37,057 nt of DNA from NCBI GenBank assembly GCA_021295875.1, contig JAGWBN010000003.1:6914-43970 (forward strand). Direction: 5' to 3'. Of this stretch, positions 1-8,807 are shown one piece after another; positions within the stretch are counted from its first letter, which is position 1, and each line of letters opens with the position of its first letter. Both the position numbers and the translations under genes were made by a program. A model generated the notes under the pieces. The model did no database searches. It had not been told where the DNA came from and worked only from the letters and a program-made list of their open reading frames with translations. Source of the stretch: Pseudomonadales bacterium. Its GTDB lineage: Bacteria; Pseudomonadota; Gammaproteobacteria; Pseudomonadales; Azotimanducaceae.

Positions 1-2129
1 GTGGAAAGAATGTGTGCACCGACGTCGCGATAGCGCTCCAGCACCGTTGGGTTGGGATGCCCGAATCGATTCTCGAAACCAGCGCCGACAACCGCGTAGC
101 GTGGCCGCGTGGCGGCGACGAAGTCGGTCGTCGACGACGTCGCGCTGCCGTGATGGGGCACGAGCAGGACATCGACCGGGGGAAGGACGAGGCGCCGCTC
201 CACGGCACTCTCGATGTCGCCGGCGAGCAGGACGCGCGTCGTGGCCGTCTCGATAAGCAGCACGCAGGAGGCGTTGTTGCCACTCCAGCCGTGACCCGGC
301 CAGGGACTGATCACCGCGAAGTCCACCCCGTCCCACCTCCAGTTCAAACCCACACTGCACGGTTGGGCGTCGATTCCGGGCACCGGTTCACCGGCCAGCA
401 CGTCTCCCACGCGGGCACCGCGGAGCACGGCTGTCGCGCCGCCGACATGGTCGAGGTCGGCGTGGCTCAGCACCAGGCGATCGACGAAGCCCAGGCCACG
501 ACCGCGGAGCGCCGGCAGCACCACGCTCGTGCCGCTGTCCCCGCCCGACAGGAAGGCCGGCCCGGTGTCGTAGACCAGCGTGTGGCGCGCGGTGCCCACC
601 AGGACGGCAGTGCCCTGACCCACGTCGAGCACCGTCACCTCCACGTGCCCAGGGGCCAGGCCGGCACGCGGCAGGAACAGCAGCACGGCGATGGCCGACG
701 CGCAGGCGAGGACCGCGGTACGCGAGAGCGGTAGCAGGCAGACGGCAGCACACGCCAGCAGCCCGGGGAGCCGAAGCCCGGGGTCGGCGACATAGAGGGG
801 CGCAAGCTGGTCGGCAAACGCCAACACCTGGCCGACGACCGATACGCAGAAGTCGGCCGCCGTGAGCAACCAGGGACCCACGGGCGTGGCGATCAGCACC
901 ACGCCGGACAAGGCCAGGGGTACGACCAAGAGGGTCACGGCGGGCACGGCGACCAAGTTGACGCCGATGCTCAAGGGATGGATGAGTCCCGTGATGCCGA
1001 CCGTCGACGGCACGAACACGGCCGCGATGGCCAACTGGGCGACGACCGCGGAAACGAGCCAGGAGCGCGGACGCCGACGCGGCGCGAAGAACGCGAGCAA
1101 CACCGCAACGGCCCCGAAGGACAACCAGAACCCCACGGACAGGGGCGCCATCGGGTCCATGGCCAGGACGACGGCGAGGGCATAGGCGAATACCGACGCC
1201 GGGGCCGCCCGGCGTCCGGCCAACAGCGCGACCATGCACGATGCAGCCATGGTGAACGCCCGCAACAAGGGCAAGCCGGCGCCGGCGAGGTAGACGTAAC
1301 CCGCCGCGGCGGCGAGCGCCACCGCCGCACCGATGGATCGCGGCGAGACGCCCGAGAGCATGCCGATGCCCCGGCCGAGCAGGAATCCGAACGCGGTGAC
1401 GACGCCGACATGCATGCCCGAGATGACCAGCAGGTGCATGGTCCCGGTTCGCCGGTAGAGGTCCACGTCGTCCCGCGGAATCGCTGCCGCGTCGCCGATG
1501 GTGAGGGCCGCGACGACGCCGTGGTTGGCCAGCCCCAGTTGACCGAGACGGTCCCGTATCCGCTCCCGAACCACGACGGGCAGGAGGCGGCCGAAGCCCT
1601 TGGGGGTGGCGATCCGGGTTCCCGCAACCACGTACCCAGTGGCCGCCACCCGGTTGCGAACGAACCATCGGTCGATGTCGAATCCATGCGCGTTGGCCGA
1701 ACCCCGGGGTACCCGGAGCCGCACGAACAGCCGCCAGCGCTCGCCTCCCCTGACCTCCGGTCCGTCGTACCAGGTCAGCCGCACAGGGCCATCGATGGCG
1801 CAGGTCGCGGTTCGCGGCAGGATCACGAACCGGCGCGCTCGGGGTGTCTCGGGTGAGACCGCCTCGGACCAGGCCGGCAGGTCGACAACGCGACCGGTGA
1901 CCGCGGCCTCGGAACACGAACGGTCGATGCGTGCGTCGACGGCATCCACCGCGTGCAGTGTGCCCCACCCCAAGCCAACCAGCGCCGCGGCCAGGATCCT
2001 CGCCCGACGTGGCACCAGGAGGGCAAGCCCGAGCGCGAGCCAACAGGGCCACAACGGATGGGCCGTCGGCGTCCAATGGGCTGCGACCACGCCCAGCGAA
2101 AACGCCAAAGCGCCGTTTCGCATGCCCAT
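1..2129 (-). CDS. comEC: ComEC/Rec2-family DNA internalisation protein, C-terminus truncated by the window edge
   Basis: The reverse-strand frame, open at the left edge and so absent from the ORF track, reads MGMRNGALAFSLGVVAAHWTPTAHPLWP... and later ...RLVLSHADLDHVGGATAVL... and ...PVDVLLVPHHGSATSSTTDFVAATRPRYAVVGAGFENRFGHPNPTVLERYRDVGAHILS. The HxDxDH metallo-beta-lactamase motif and PHHGS/NRFGHP motifs are typical of ComEC. The codon at 449..447 is in frame with the ATG at 2129. Confidence 0.88.
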   Translation of the reverse strand, partial: MGMRNGALAFSLGVVAAHWTPTAHPLWPCWLALGLALLVPRRARILAAALVGLGWGTLHAVDAVDARIDRSCSEAAVTGRVVDLPAWSEAVSPETPRARRFVILPRTATCAIDGPVRLTWYDGPEVRGGERWRLFVRLRVPRGSANAHGFDIDRWFVRNRVAATGYVVAGTRIATPKGFGRLLPVVVRERIRDRLGQLGLANHGVVAALTIGDAAAIPRDDVDLYRRTGTMHLLVISGMHVGVVTAFGFLLGRGIGMLSGVSPRSIGAAVALAAAAGYVYLAGAGLPLLRAFTMAASCMVALLAGRRAAPASVFAYALAVVLAMDPMAPLSVGFWLSFGAVAVLLAFFAPRRRPRSWLVSAVVAQLAIAAVFVPSTVGITGLIHPLSIGVNLVAVPAVTLLVVPLALSGVVLIATPVGPWLLTAADFCVSVVGQVLAFADQLAPLYVADPGLRLPGLLACAAVCLLPLSRTAVLACASAIAVLLFLPRAGLAPGHVEVTVLDVGQGTAVLVGTARHTLVYDTGPAFLSGGDSGTSVVLPALRGRGLGFVDRLVLSHADLDHVGGATAVLRGARVGDVLAGEPVPGIDAQPCSVGLNWRWDGVDFAVISPWPGHGWSGNNASCVLLIETATTRVLLAGDIESAVERRLVLPPVDVLLVPHHGSATSSTTDFVAATRPRYAVVGAGFENRFGHPNPTVLERYRDVGAHILS

Positions 2130-2187
2130 CCGCCCGGCCTCGGCTGCATAATGCGCCGGTTCGTCCTGCACCCGCACGCGCCCCGCA

Positions 2188-2781
2188 ATGAGAAGACCCT
2201 GGATCAGGAAATATCTGCCCTCGCGGGACGCGATTCGTGAGCACAAAGCCCTTCAGCCCGTGCGACATCTGCTACTCGAGCCCGAACTGTGGCACCTGCA
2301 CCGGCGTTCCTTGGGCGGAGCGTTCTTCATCGGCCTGTTCTGCGCCTTCATGCCGGTGCCCTTCCAGATGCTGCTGGCGGCGCTGCTCGCCATATTCGCC
2401 CGCTGCAACCTGCCGATCGCCGTGGCGCTGGTGTGGATCACCAACCCGCTGACCATCGGACCGATGTTCTTCTTCGCCTACAAGCTGGGCGCCTGGCTCG
2501 TGGACGCGGAACTGACGGAAAGCCGTTGGGAGTGGTCCTGGCAGTGGCTCGGCACGCGTTTCGCCGCCATCTGGTGGCCGTTCCTGCTCGGCTGCCTGGT
2601 GTGCGGCTGGGTGGCCGGCCTCACGGGCACCGTGGTGTCGCGCCTGCTGTGGCGCCTGCACGTCATCCGCCGCTGGCAGATGCGCCGTGAGAAGCGTCGC
2701 GCTCGACCGCGGCCGCGCTCGACCCGGGGAGCCGCCCTTGTCGTGCCGGCGGGCGGCATCGAACAGGACGGTACTAGGTAA
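2188..2781 (+). CDS. DUF2062 domain-containing membrane protein
   Basis: 197 aa: ...LEPELWHLHRRSLGGAFFIGLFCAFMPVPFQMLLAALLAIFARCNLPIAVALVWITNPLTIGPMFFFAYKLG, characteristic of DUF2062. The TAA stop (2779-2781) lies inside a MITE-like element. Confidence 0.88.
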   Translation: MRRPWIRKYLPSRDAIREHKALQPVRHLLLEPELWHLHRRSLGGAFFIGLFCAFMPVPFQMLLAALLAIFARCNLPIAVALVWITNPLTIGPMFFFAYKLGAWLVDAELTESRWEWSWQWLGTRFAAIWWPFLLGCLVCGWVAGLTGTVVSRLLWRLHVIRRWQMRREKRRARPRPRSTRGAALVVPAGGIEQDGTR

Positions 2782-2814
2782 CCTCTGATCAAGCCCGTCC
2801 ATGGTCTTGATCAG

Positions 2815-2846
2815 GAGCAAAACAAAAGCGTGGTTTTGTTTTGCTC
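2815..2846. repeat. Perfect 13-bp inverted repeat with 6-nt loop
   Basis: GAGCAAAACAAAA-gcgtgg-TTTTGTTTTGCTC. Confidence 0.9.
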
Positions 2847-2847
2847 A

Positions 2848-2877
2848 CAAATTCAGTGGCTTGCGCCACCGAATTTG
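2848..2877. repeat. Inverted repeat, 13-bp arms with one mismatch, 4-nt loop
   Basis: CAAATTCaGTGGC-ttgc-GCCACcGAATTTG. Confidence 0.85.
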
Positions 2878-2967
2878 GCGGCACTCTTGTTCAGAGTTTC
2901 CCTAGCAGACCCTTGGAGGTTTCTCTGCAGCCCGCAGCAACGCCTTCGCCGGGAACGACGCTCGCTG

Positions 2968-4206
2968 CTAAGCCGAGTGCAAGGCCTCCGCCGGATTCTC
3001 CGCCGTCGCCTTGAAAGCGGGCCGCAGGACGGCGACGACACCGAGACCCAACGACATCGCGCTGATCGCGACCAGGTCCGAAATGAGGACTCGCGACGGA
3101 ATCTCGCCGAACCAGGTGCCGTCGATCAGGCTTGCACCGAAATAGCCTTCGAACACCGCCGCCACCGCGTCGACATGCAGGGCGACCAGGATGCCTGCGG
3201 CCAAGCCCACCGCGACACCCATCAGGGCGATGGAGAAGCCCTGCAGGAAGAACACGCCGACCAGCAGTCGGCGCGAGGCCCCCATCGTCGCCAGCATGGC
3301 GATGTCGCCGCGCTTGTTGTTGACCAGCAGGGCTTGGCCGGAAACGATGTTCAGCGATGCGATGGCGACGATCAGCGCCAGCAGGACGAACATGATGGCC
3401 TTCTCGATCTTGACGGCGCGGAACAACTCGCCGTAGTCGTCCATCCAGAAGTTCACCCTGGCATCCGCGCCCAGCGCATCGCGTATCGCGTCGGCCAAGG
3501 CAGGCGCCTCGAAGGGGTCGTCGAAGTGGATACGCCAACCGTCCAGTCCGGCGTCTGTCAGCCCCAGGCGGACGATGTCGGCGTGGTGGACAACCGCCAG
3601 GCTCGCGTCCGGATCCGCACCGAGTTCGAAAGTCCCTGCCAAGCGGAAGCGGACGATGCGGGATCGCACCCCGCCACCGGCGGGCAAGGCCGCCATGACG
3701 GTGACCGGACCGCCGCGTTCGACACCAACGACATCCGCCAAGACCGCGCCGAGGATGATGCCGTCGGATTGGCTGAGCAGGCGTTCGCGGTCTTCCGGAC
3801 GGACCAGTTCCGGCAACCGCCGGGCCCCCTCGTCGTCGAGGCCTGCGAGCACCACGAAACCCACGCCCCCGGCGTGGTGGACCATCGCCTCGCCTTGAAA
3901 GAAGCGGCTCACACCGGCGATGCCGTCGAGGCCGAGAAGTTCGTCCGGCGGCGGGCCGCCGTCATACTCGAACACCGCATGGGGTATCGCGCTCAGGATG
4001 CGGCTGGTGATCTCCCGATCAAAGCCGTTCATGACGCTTAGCACCACGGTGAGAATCATCACGCCGAGGGCGAGGCCGACGAACGACACCCAGTTGATGA
4101 ACGTCGCATAGCCGTGGATGCGGGCGAAGAGGTAGCGACGGGCGATCCACAACGAGATACGGACATCCGCCGTCGAACGCGGCTCCGGGGCCTGCTCAGC
4201 GCGCAT
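2968..4206 (-). CDS. lolE: Lipoprotein-releasing ABC transporter permease (LolC/LolE family; LolE by position)
   Basis: MRAEQAPEPRSTADVRISLWIARRYLFARIHGYATFINWVSFVGLALGVMILTVVLSVMNGFDREI...; C-terminal FtsX-like region. Start chosen at 4206 inside the longer ORF 2968..4317; overlaps the end of lolD. Confidence 0.85.
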   Translation of the reverse strand: MRAEQAPEPRSTADVRISLWIARRYLFARIHGYATFINWVSFVGLALGVMILTVVLSVMNGFDREITSRILSAIPHAVFEYDGGPPPDELLGLDGIAGVSRFFQGEAMVHHAGGVGFVVLAGLDDEGARRLPELVRPEDRERLLSQSDGIILGAVLADVVGVERGGPVTVMAALPAGGGVRSRIVRFRLAGTFELGADPDASLAVVHHADIVRLGLTDAGLDGWRIHFDDPFEAPALADAIRDALGADARVNFWMDDYGELFRAVKIEKAIMFVLLALIVAIASLNIVSGQALLVNNKRGDIAMLATMGASRRLLVGVFFLQGFSIALMGVAVGLAAGILVALHVDAVAAVFEGYFGASLIDGTWFGEIPSRVLISDLVAISAMSLGLGVVAVLRPAFKATAENPAEALHSA

Positions 4207-4897
4207 TGCTCGTGTCCTCCAGGACGCCGTCGACCAGGGCGAACGTCTTCTCGCCCCGGGAGGCGATGTCCAGATCATGGGTGACGACGACGAACGACGT
4301 TCCGGTATTGCGTGCAAGGCGGGCCATCACCTCGACCACTCCCTCCGCGCTCTCGCGGTCGAGGTTGCCCGTGGGTTCGTCGGCAAGCACCACCGCCGGC
4401 GACCCGGCGAGCGCCCGGGCCACGGCCACTCGCTGGCGTTCGCCGCCGGAGAGCTGGTGTGGCCGATGATCGAACCGACCTTCGAGGCCGACGTCGGTAA
4501 GCAGCCGCCGCGCCTTGGTCGCCGCGGAGGCGAACCGCGAACCGCCGAGAAGCAACGGCAATGCGACGTTCTCGAGGGCCGAGAACTCGGGCAGCAGATG
4601 ATGGAACTGGTAGACGAAGCCCATGCCGGCATTCCGGATGCGGGCGCGGCGCGCGGGGCTCGCGCCACTGAGTCGCTGTCCCTTGACGACGACCGAACCG
4701 TCATCGGGATCGCTCAGTCCGGCGAGGATGTGAAGCAACGTGCTCTTGCCAGCGCCGGACCGGCCGACGATGCCGACCCACTCGCCGGTCCCAACCGCGA
4801 GGTCGACCCGGCGCAATACCGTGAGCCGCTGTTCGCCTTGCAGGAACGACTTGCTCAAGCCCTCGGCACGGAGAACGCTGCCGTCGCTCTCACTCAT
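4196..4897 (-). CDS. lolD: Lipoprotein-releasing ABC transporter ATP-binding protein
   Basis: Walker A GRSGAGKST, signature LSGGERQRVAVARAL, Walker B VVLADEPTGNLD; sits between two LolC/E-type permeases. Confidence 0.92.
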   Translation of the reverse strand: MSESDGSVLRAEGLSKSFLQGEQRLTVLRRVDLAVGTGEWVGIVGRSGAGKSTLLHILAGLSDPDDGSVVVKGQRLSGASPARRARIRNAGMGFVYQFHHLLPEFSALENVALPLLLGGSRFASAATKARRLLTDVGLEGRFDHRPHQLSGGERQRVAVARALAGSPAVVLADEPTGNLDRESAEGVVEVMARLARNTGTSFVVVTHDLDIASRGEKTFALVDGVLEDTSNAR

Positions 4898-6143
4898 GCT
4901 GCAACACCTCCGCCGGCCTCAAACGGGCAGCACGCCAGGCGGGCACGAGGGTCGCCGCCACGCCCAGCGCCAGCGCCGTCCCGGCGACACGGGCGACGTC
5001 CGCCAAGGCGAAGTCCACCGGCAAGGCCGTGATCAGGTATTCGCCCATGAGCTTGGTCCCGAGCAACTGCTCGAGCCAGGGGAATCCAGCCTCGGCAATG
5101 ATCCCGAGGCCGAGGCCGACGGCGATGCCGAGGCCGACCCCGACCACCGCGATGACGATGCCGACGACCGCGAACACCCCGACCACCAGGACCGAGTGGC
5201 TGCCCATGGTCCGCAGGATGGCGATGTCGCCGCGGCGCTCGTTGACGATCATCACCAGGCTCGAGACCAGGTTGAAGGCGGCCACCGCGACGAGCAGCGA
5301 CAACAACAGGAAGAGCATGTTCTTGGTGGTCTGGATGGCCTTATGGAGGTTTCCAAACGTTCCAATCCAGGAGCTGTCCCAAAGAGCGGGCAGGCCAAGC
5401 GCGTGCCAGTCGTCGATCAGCGCGCGGCGGATGCGGGCACGAACGGCTTGGGCCTCAAGCGGTCGTTCCACCGCCACCTCGAAGCCGTGGACGCCGGCGC
5501 CCAAGCGGAACAGACGCGCGGCGTCCGTCCGATGCAGGTAGGCCGAACTCCGATCCAGCATCGAGTGGGTGTCGAGGATCCCGGACACGCGGAGCTTCTT
5601 CTGCCGGGCGAACACCCCCAGCGGCGTCACCACCGTCGCGGGCAGCATCACCGAGATCTCGTCGCCAACGACCACCCCAAGGCGCTCGGCGATCCCGACG
5701 CCGAGGATCACGTGAAATCCTCCCGCCGGGAGATCCACCCCGTCCCCGCCCTGCACGAACTCGAATACCCGTGACACCGCAGGGTACGAACCGGGATCGA
5801 CCCCCGTAAGCCTAACCCCCGTCAAGCGTTCGCCGTGCTTCAGCAGGCCAGCGCCCTGGACCACGGCGCTGACGCCGACGACGCCTTCGACGCCACGGAT
5901 GCGCTCGACGACACCGGCATAGTCGAGCACCGGCGCGTCCCCCGCGAGCGTCACGTGGGGAACCATGGCCAGCACCCGCTCATTCATCTCGCGCTCGAAC
6001 CCCGCCACCACGGCCTGGACGAAAACCAGCACCGCCACCGACAGCGCGAGGCCCGCCAGGGACAAGCCGGTTACGAAGGAGATGAAGCTGCGCCGCGAAC
6101 GGGCGTAGCGCAAACCGATGTTGACGGCGAGAGGACGAAACAT
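4890..6143 (-). CDS. lolC: Lipoprotein-releasing ABC transporter permease (LolC by position)
   Basis: MFRPLAVNIGLRYARSRRSFISFVTGLSLAGLALSVAVLVFVQAVVAGFEREMNERVLAMVPHVTL, typical LolC N-terminus; overlaps lolD start. Confidence 0.87.
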   Translation of the reverse strand: MFRPLAVNIGLRYARSRRSFISFVTGLSLAGLALSVAVLVFVQAVVAGFEREMNERVLAMVPHVTLAGDAPVLDYAGVVERIRGVEGVVGVSAVVQGAGLLKHGERLTGVRLTGVDPGSYPAVSRVFEFVQGGDGVDLPAGGFHVILGVGIAERLGVVVGDEISVMLPATVVTPLGVFARQKKLRVSGILDTHSMLDRSSAYLHRTDAARLFRLGAGVHGFEVAVERPLEAQAVRARIRRALIDDWHALGLPALWDSSWIGTFGNLHKAIQTTKNMLFLLLSLLVAVAAFNLVSSLVMIVNERRGDIAILRTMGSHSVLVVGVFAVVGIVIAVVGVGLGIAVGLGLGIIAEAGFPWLEQLLGTKLMGEYLITALPVDFALADVARVAGTALALGVAATLVPAWRAARLRPAEVLQHE

Positions 6144-6241
6144 GGGCGACCGAGGCCGACAGATGGCCGAGAGTTTACGGTAGTCGGGGAACGAACCGGG
6201 CTCGCATCGGTGCGGCCCCGAGGACCAGTCCGCCTCCTCGG

Positions 6242-7222
6242 TCAGCGCAGATACTCGCGCATCGGCGACGAGTCCACGACCTCGAACTCCTGCCCGCGGC
6301 GCACGATGAACAGCGCAGCCAGCCCGTTGTCCTCCGCGAAACGCCGTCCCTCGTCCTCCCCCATCACCAGCAGCGCCGTGGCGTAGGCGTCGGCGTACAT
6401 GGCCTGCTCGTGCACCACGGTGACGGATGCGAGATCGTGGCGGATCGGATGGCCGGTGCGCGGGTCGACGACGTGGGACAGCCGGACGCCGTGCTGTTCG
6501 CGGTACTGGCGATAGTCCCCGGAGGTCGCGAGGCCGCCACTGGCCAGAACGATGGTCGACACGAGACCCGTTCCCGTTGGCGCATCTACGCCGATTCGCC
6601 AGGCACCGCCCCCGGGCGCCGTTCCCGTGGCGCGAATCTCACCACCGAGTTCGACAAGGTAGGCATGACAGCCGGACTCGTCCAACACCTCGGCCAGGCG
6701 GTCGACGGCGTAGCCCTTGGCAATGGCCGACAGGTCGAGGGTGACCGGTGCCAGTTTGCGCAAGGTCGGTGGCGCGGTCCGGTGCTCGACGCGACGATAA
6801 TCCACGGTCTCGACCGCGGCGCGCCGTTCGACCTCGGCTGGCGGGTGATCGGCGGCGTCCGCGCCGAATCCCCACAACGCCACCAGCGGCGCCACGGTCG
6901 GGTCGAACGCGCCCGCGGTCTGTTCGGCCACCCGTCGTGCCGCCGCCACCACCTCGACCGTCTCCGGCGACACGGCCATGGCCTCCCCCACGGGATGGCG
7001 GTTGAACTCGGACAGCTCGGAATCGGGGTCGTAGGTCGACATGAGCCGGTTGACGCGGTCCAGAACCTGTTCGACGCGCGCTGCCGGAATCCCGTGCGGG
7101 CATTCGGCCTCGATCGTGTAGGTCGTGCCCATGGACTGCCCGGTGACCCGGGCATGGCAACCGGCGAGAAGCAGGACGGCCAGCAGCGTTGGCAGAATAG
7201 GAGCAAGATGCGTTTTCGACAT
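6242..7222 (-). CDS. apbE: FAD:protein FMN transferase (ApbE family lipoprotein)
   Basis: MSKTHLAPILPTLLAVLLLAGCHARVTGQSMGTTYTIEAECPHG...; lipobox LLAGC; GGEIRATGTAPGGGAWRIGVDAP and SGDYRQYREQHGVRLSHVVDPRTGHP motifs. Confidence 0.92.
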   Translation of the reverse strand: MSKTHLAPILPTLLAVLLLAGCHARVTGQSMGTTYTIEAECPHGIPAARVEQVLDRVNRLMSTYDPDSELSEFNRHPVGEAMAVSPETVEVVAAARRVAEQTAGAFDPTVAPLVALWGFGADAADHPPAEVERRAAVETVDYRRVEHRTAPPTLRKLAPVTLDLSAIAKGYAVDRLAEVLDESGCHAYLVELGGEIRATGTAPGGGAWRIGVDAPTGTGLVSTIVLASGGLATSGDYRQYREQHGVRLSHVVDPRTGHPIRHDLASVTVVHEQAMYADAYATALLVMGEDEGRRFAEDNGLAALFIVRRGQEFEVVDSSPMREYLR

Positions 7223-7376
7223 GGGCACCTCGGCTGAGGCCACCATGGTTGCGCGTCCGATCCTTGACGGCAATCCGACGCTGTGGACACACTTGCCGTT
7301 TCCGGTAGCCGCAAAGGCGCCGGCCTGGTGTCCGCTGGGCACCAGGATACCCATCATCAGCGAGAGGAAGGTCCCG

Positions 7377-8147
7377 ATGCCCGAATTCTGCAAGGTCGAG
7401 AAGTCCGACCACATCATGACCGTCACCATCAACCGTCCGGAGCGTCTCAATGCCCTGCACCCGCCGGCGAACGCGGAACTCGGCGAGGTGTTCGACGACT
7501 TCGCGGCCGACGACGACCTGTGGGTGGCGATCATCACCGGCGAGGGCCGCGGCTTCAGCGCCGGCAACGACCTCCGCCACCAGGCCGAGGGCGGCGAGCG
7601 GGTACCGACGCCGCGCGGCTTCGGCGGCCTCACGTCCCGCTTCGACCTCGCCAAGCCCGTGTACGCCGCGGTCAACGGCGTCGCCATGGGTGGCGGCTTC
7701 GAAATCGCGTTGGCCTGCGACATCATCATCGCCTCGGACAAGGCCGTGTTCGCACTGCCCGAACCGAAGGTCGGTCTCGCGGCGCTGGCCGGCGGCCTGC
7801 AGCGATTGCCGCGGCAGATCGGCTCGAAACGGGCACTCGGGATGATCCTGACCGGCCGCCACGTGACGGCTCAGGAAGGCTACGAGCTCGGCTTCGTCAA
7901 CGCCGTGGTGCCCGCCGACGACCTGATGGAGGAGACCCACCGCTGGGTGCAGATGACGCTGGAGTGCGCGCCGCTGTCGATTCGGGCCAGCAAGGACGTC
8001 GTCTACCGCAGCCTGAGCATGGGTTCGTTGGAGGAGTCCATGGCGGTGCGCTACGAGTCCGTCGCCAAGCTGTCGGGCAGCCAGGACTTCATCGAGGGTC
8101 CCCGGGCATTCGCGGAGAAGCGCCCGCCCAACTGGCAAGGGAAGTAG
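7377..8147 (+). CDS. Enoyl-CoA hydratase/isomerase family protein
   Basis: MPEFCKVEKSDHIMTVTINRPERLNALHPPANAEL...GRGFSAGNDLRHQ...VNGVAMGGGFEIALACDIIIASDKAVFALPEPKVGL. Shine-Dalgarno-like GAGGAAGG at 7364-7371 supports the internal start of ORF 7125..8147. Confidence 0.92.
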   Translation: MPEFCKVEKSDHIMTVTINRPERLNALHPPANAELGEVFDDFAADDDLWVAIITGEGRGFSAGNDLRHQAEGGERVPTPRGFGGLTSRFDLAKPVYAAVNGVAMGGGFEIALACDIIIASDKAVFALPEPKVGLAALAGGLQRLPRQIGSKRALGMILTGRHVTAQEGYELGFVNAVVPADDLMEETHRWVQMTLECAPLSIRASKDVVYRSLSMGSLEESMAVRYESVAKLSGSQDFIEGPRAFAEKRPPNWQGK

Positions 8148-8240
8148 CGGGCGCCCCTTGGCGGAGACTATCGCCTGCAGACCCGCCTGATCAGGTCGCT
8201 CCTGGTCCACTGCCTCGCCTTCTGGGGCGGTTTCTCCATC

Positions 8241-8807
8241 ATGTCCCTCGAACTGCTCGGGGGGCGGATTCTTGCCCCCTGGTTCGGCAGCAGCATCTAC
8301 GTTTGGGGCAGCATCATCACGGTGTTCATGTTGTCGCTGTCCGCCGGCTACCTGATCGGCGGCCGGCTCAGCCTGCGCGCGCCGACGCTCGCCAAGTTCG
8401 GCTGGATCTTCGTGCTCGCGGCGCTGGTCCTGGCGCCCGTGGTCTACCTGGCGGAACCGGCCATGGCCTGGGTCTTCGAACGGATCGAGGATCCCCGCTA
8501 CGGTAGCCTGGCGGCATCCCTGGTGCTGTTCGTCGTACCCACCGTGGTGCTCGGTGCGATTTCACCGTACGCCGTGCGCCTCCTGGTGCGCTTCCGCGAA
8601 GAGTCCGGCAATGTGGCGGGCACGCTCTATTTCGTGTCCACCATGGGCAGCGCCCTCGGCACCCTGGCGACGAGCTTCTACTTCGTGCTGTGGTTCGAAA
8701 TGGACACCATAGTGGTCACCCTGGCCGGTGTTCTGCTGGTTCTCGGCGCGGCGGGCGTCGGCGCACGCCGTTTGGACCACGACGGGAACGATCATGCCGA
8801 TGCTTGA
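8241..8807 (+). CDS. Polytopic membrane protein, N-terminal half of the fused MFS/spermidine-synthase-like family; true start may lie upstream
   Basis: MSLELLGGRILAPWFGSSIYVWGSIITVFMLSLSAGYLIGGRLSLRAP...; the homologous-looking frame extends upstream (RLIRSLLVHCLAFWGGFSI) without an ATG/GTG/TTG codon. Confidence 0.75.
   Translation: MSLELLGGRILAPWFGSSIYVWGSIITVFMLSLSAGYLIGGRLSLRAPTLAKFGWIFVLAALVLAPVVYLAEPAMAWVFERIEDPRYGSLAASLVLFVVPTVVLGAISPYAVRLLVRFREESGNVAGTLYFVSTMGSALGTLATSFYFVLWFEMDTIVVTLAGVLLVLGAAGVGARRLDHDGNDHADA

Larger units (their letters stand above)
2774..2905. mobile_element. Putative MITE-like element (about 132 bp) with imperfect terminal inverted repeats and nested hairpins
   Basis: Left end CTAGGTAACCTCTGATCAAG (2774-2793). 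The right end CTTGTTCAGAGTTTCCCTAG (2886-2905) has reverse complement CTAGGGAAACTCTGAACAAG, giving 17/20 matches. Both ends carry CTAG (possible 4-bp TSD). Interior inverted repeats at 2785-2814, 2815-2846 and 2848-2877. AT-rich relative to the surroundings. Confidence 0.6.

Noticed and set aside
388-2268. 626-aa minus-strand ORF and the long plus-strand ORFs over 12-2240
   Set aside because: Arg/Pro/Gly-rich shadow frames of comEC; the genuine ComEC frame (HADLDHVGG, PHHGS) is a third frame open at the window edge.
2830-4041. 403-aa plus-strand ORF
   Set aside because: Antisense to lolE, with the biased composition of a GC-rich shadow frame.
6639-8210. 523-aa minus-strand ORF
   Set aside because: Shadow of apbE in one part and antisense to the enoyl-CoA hydratase in the other; no recognisable domain.
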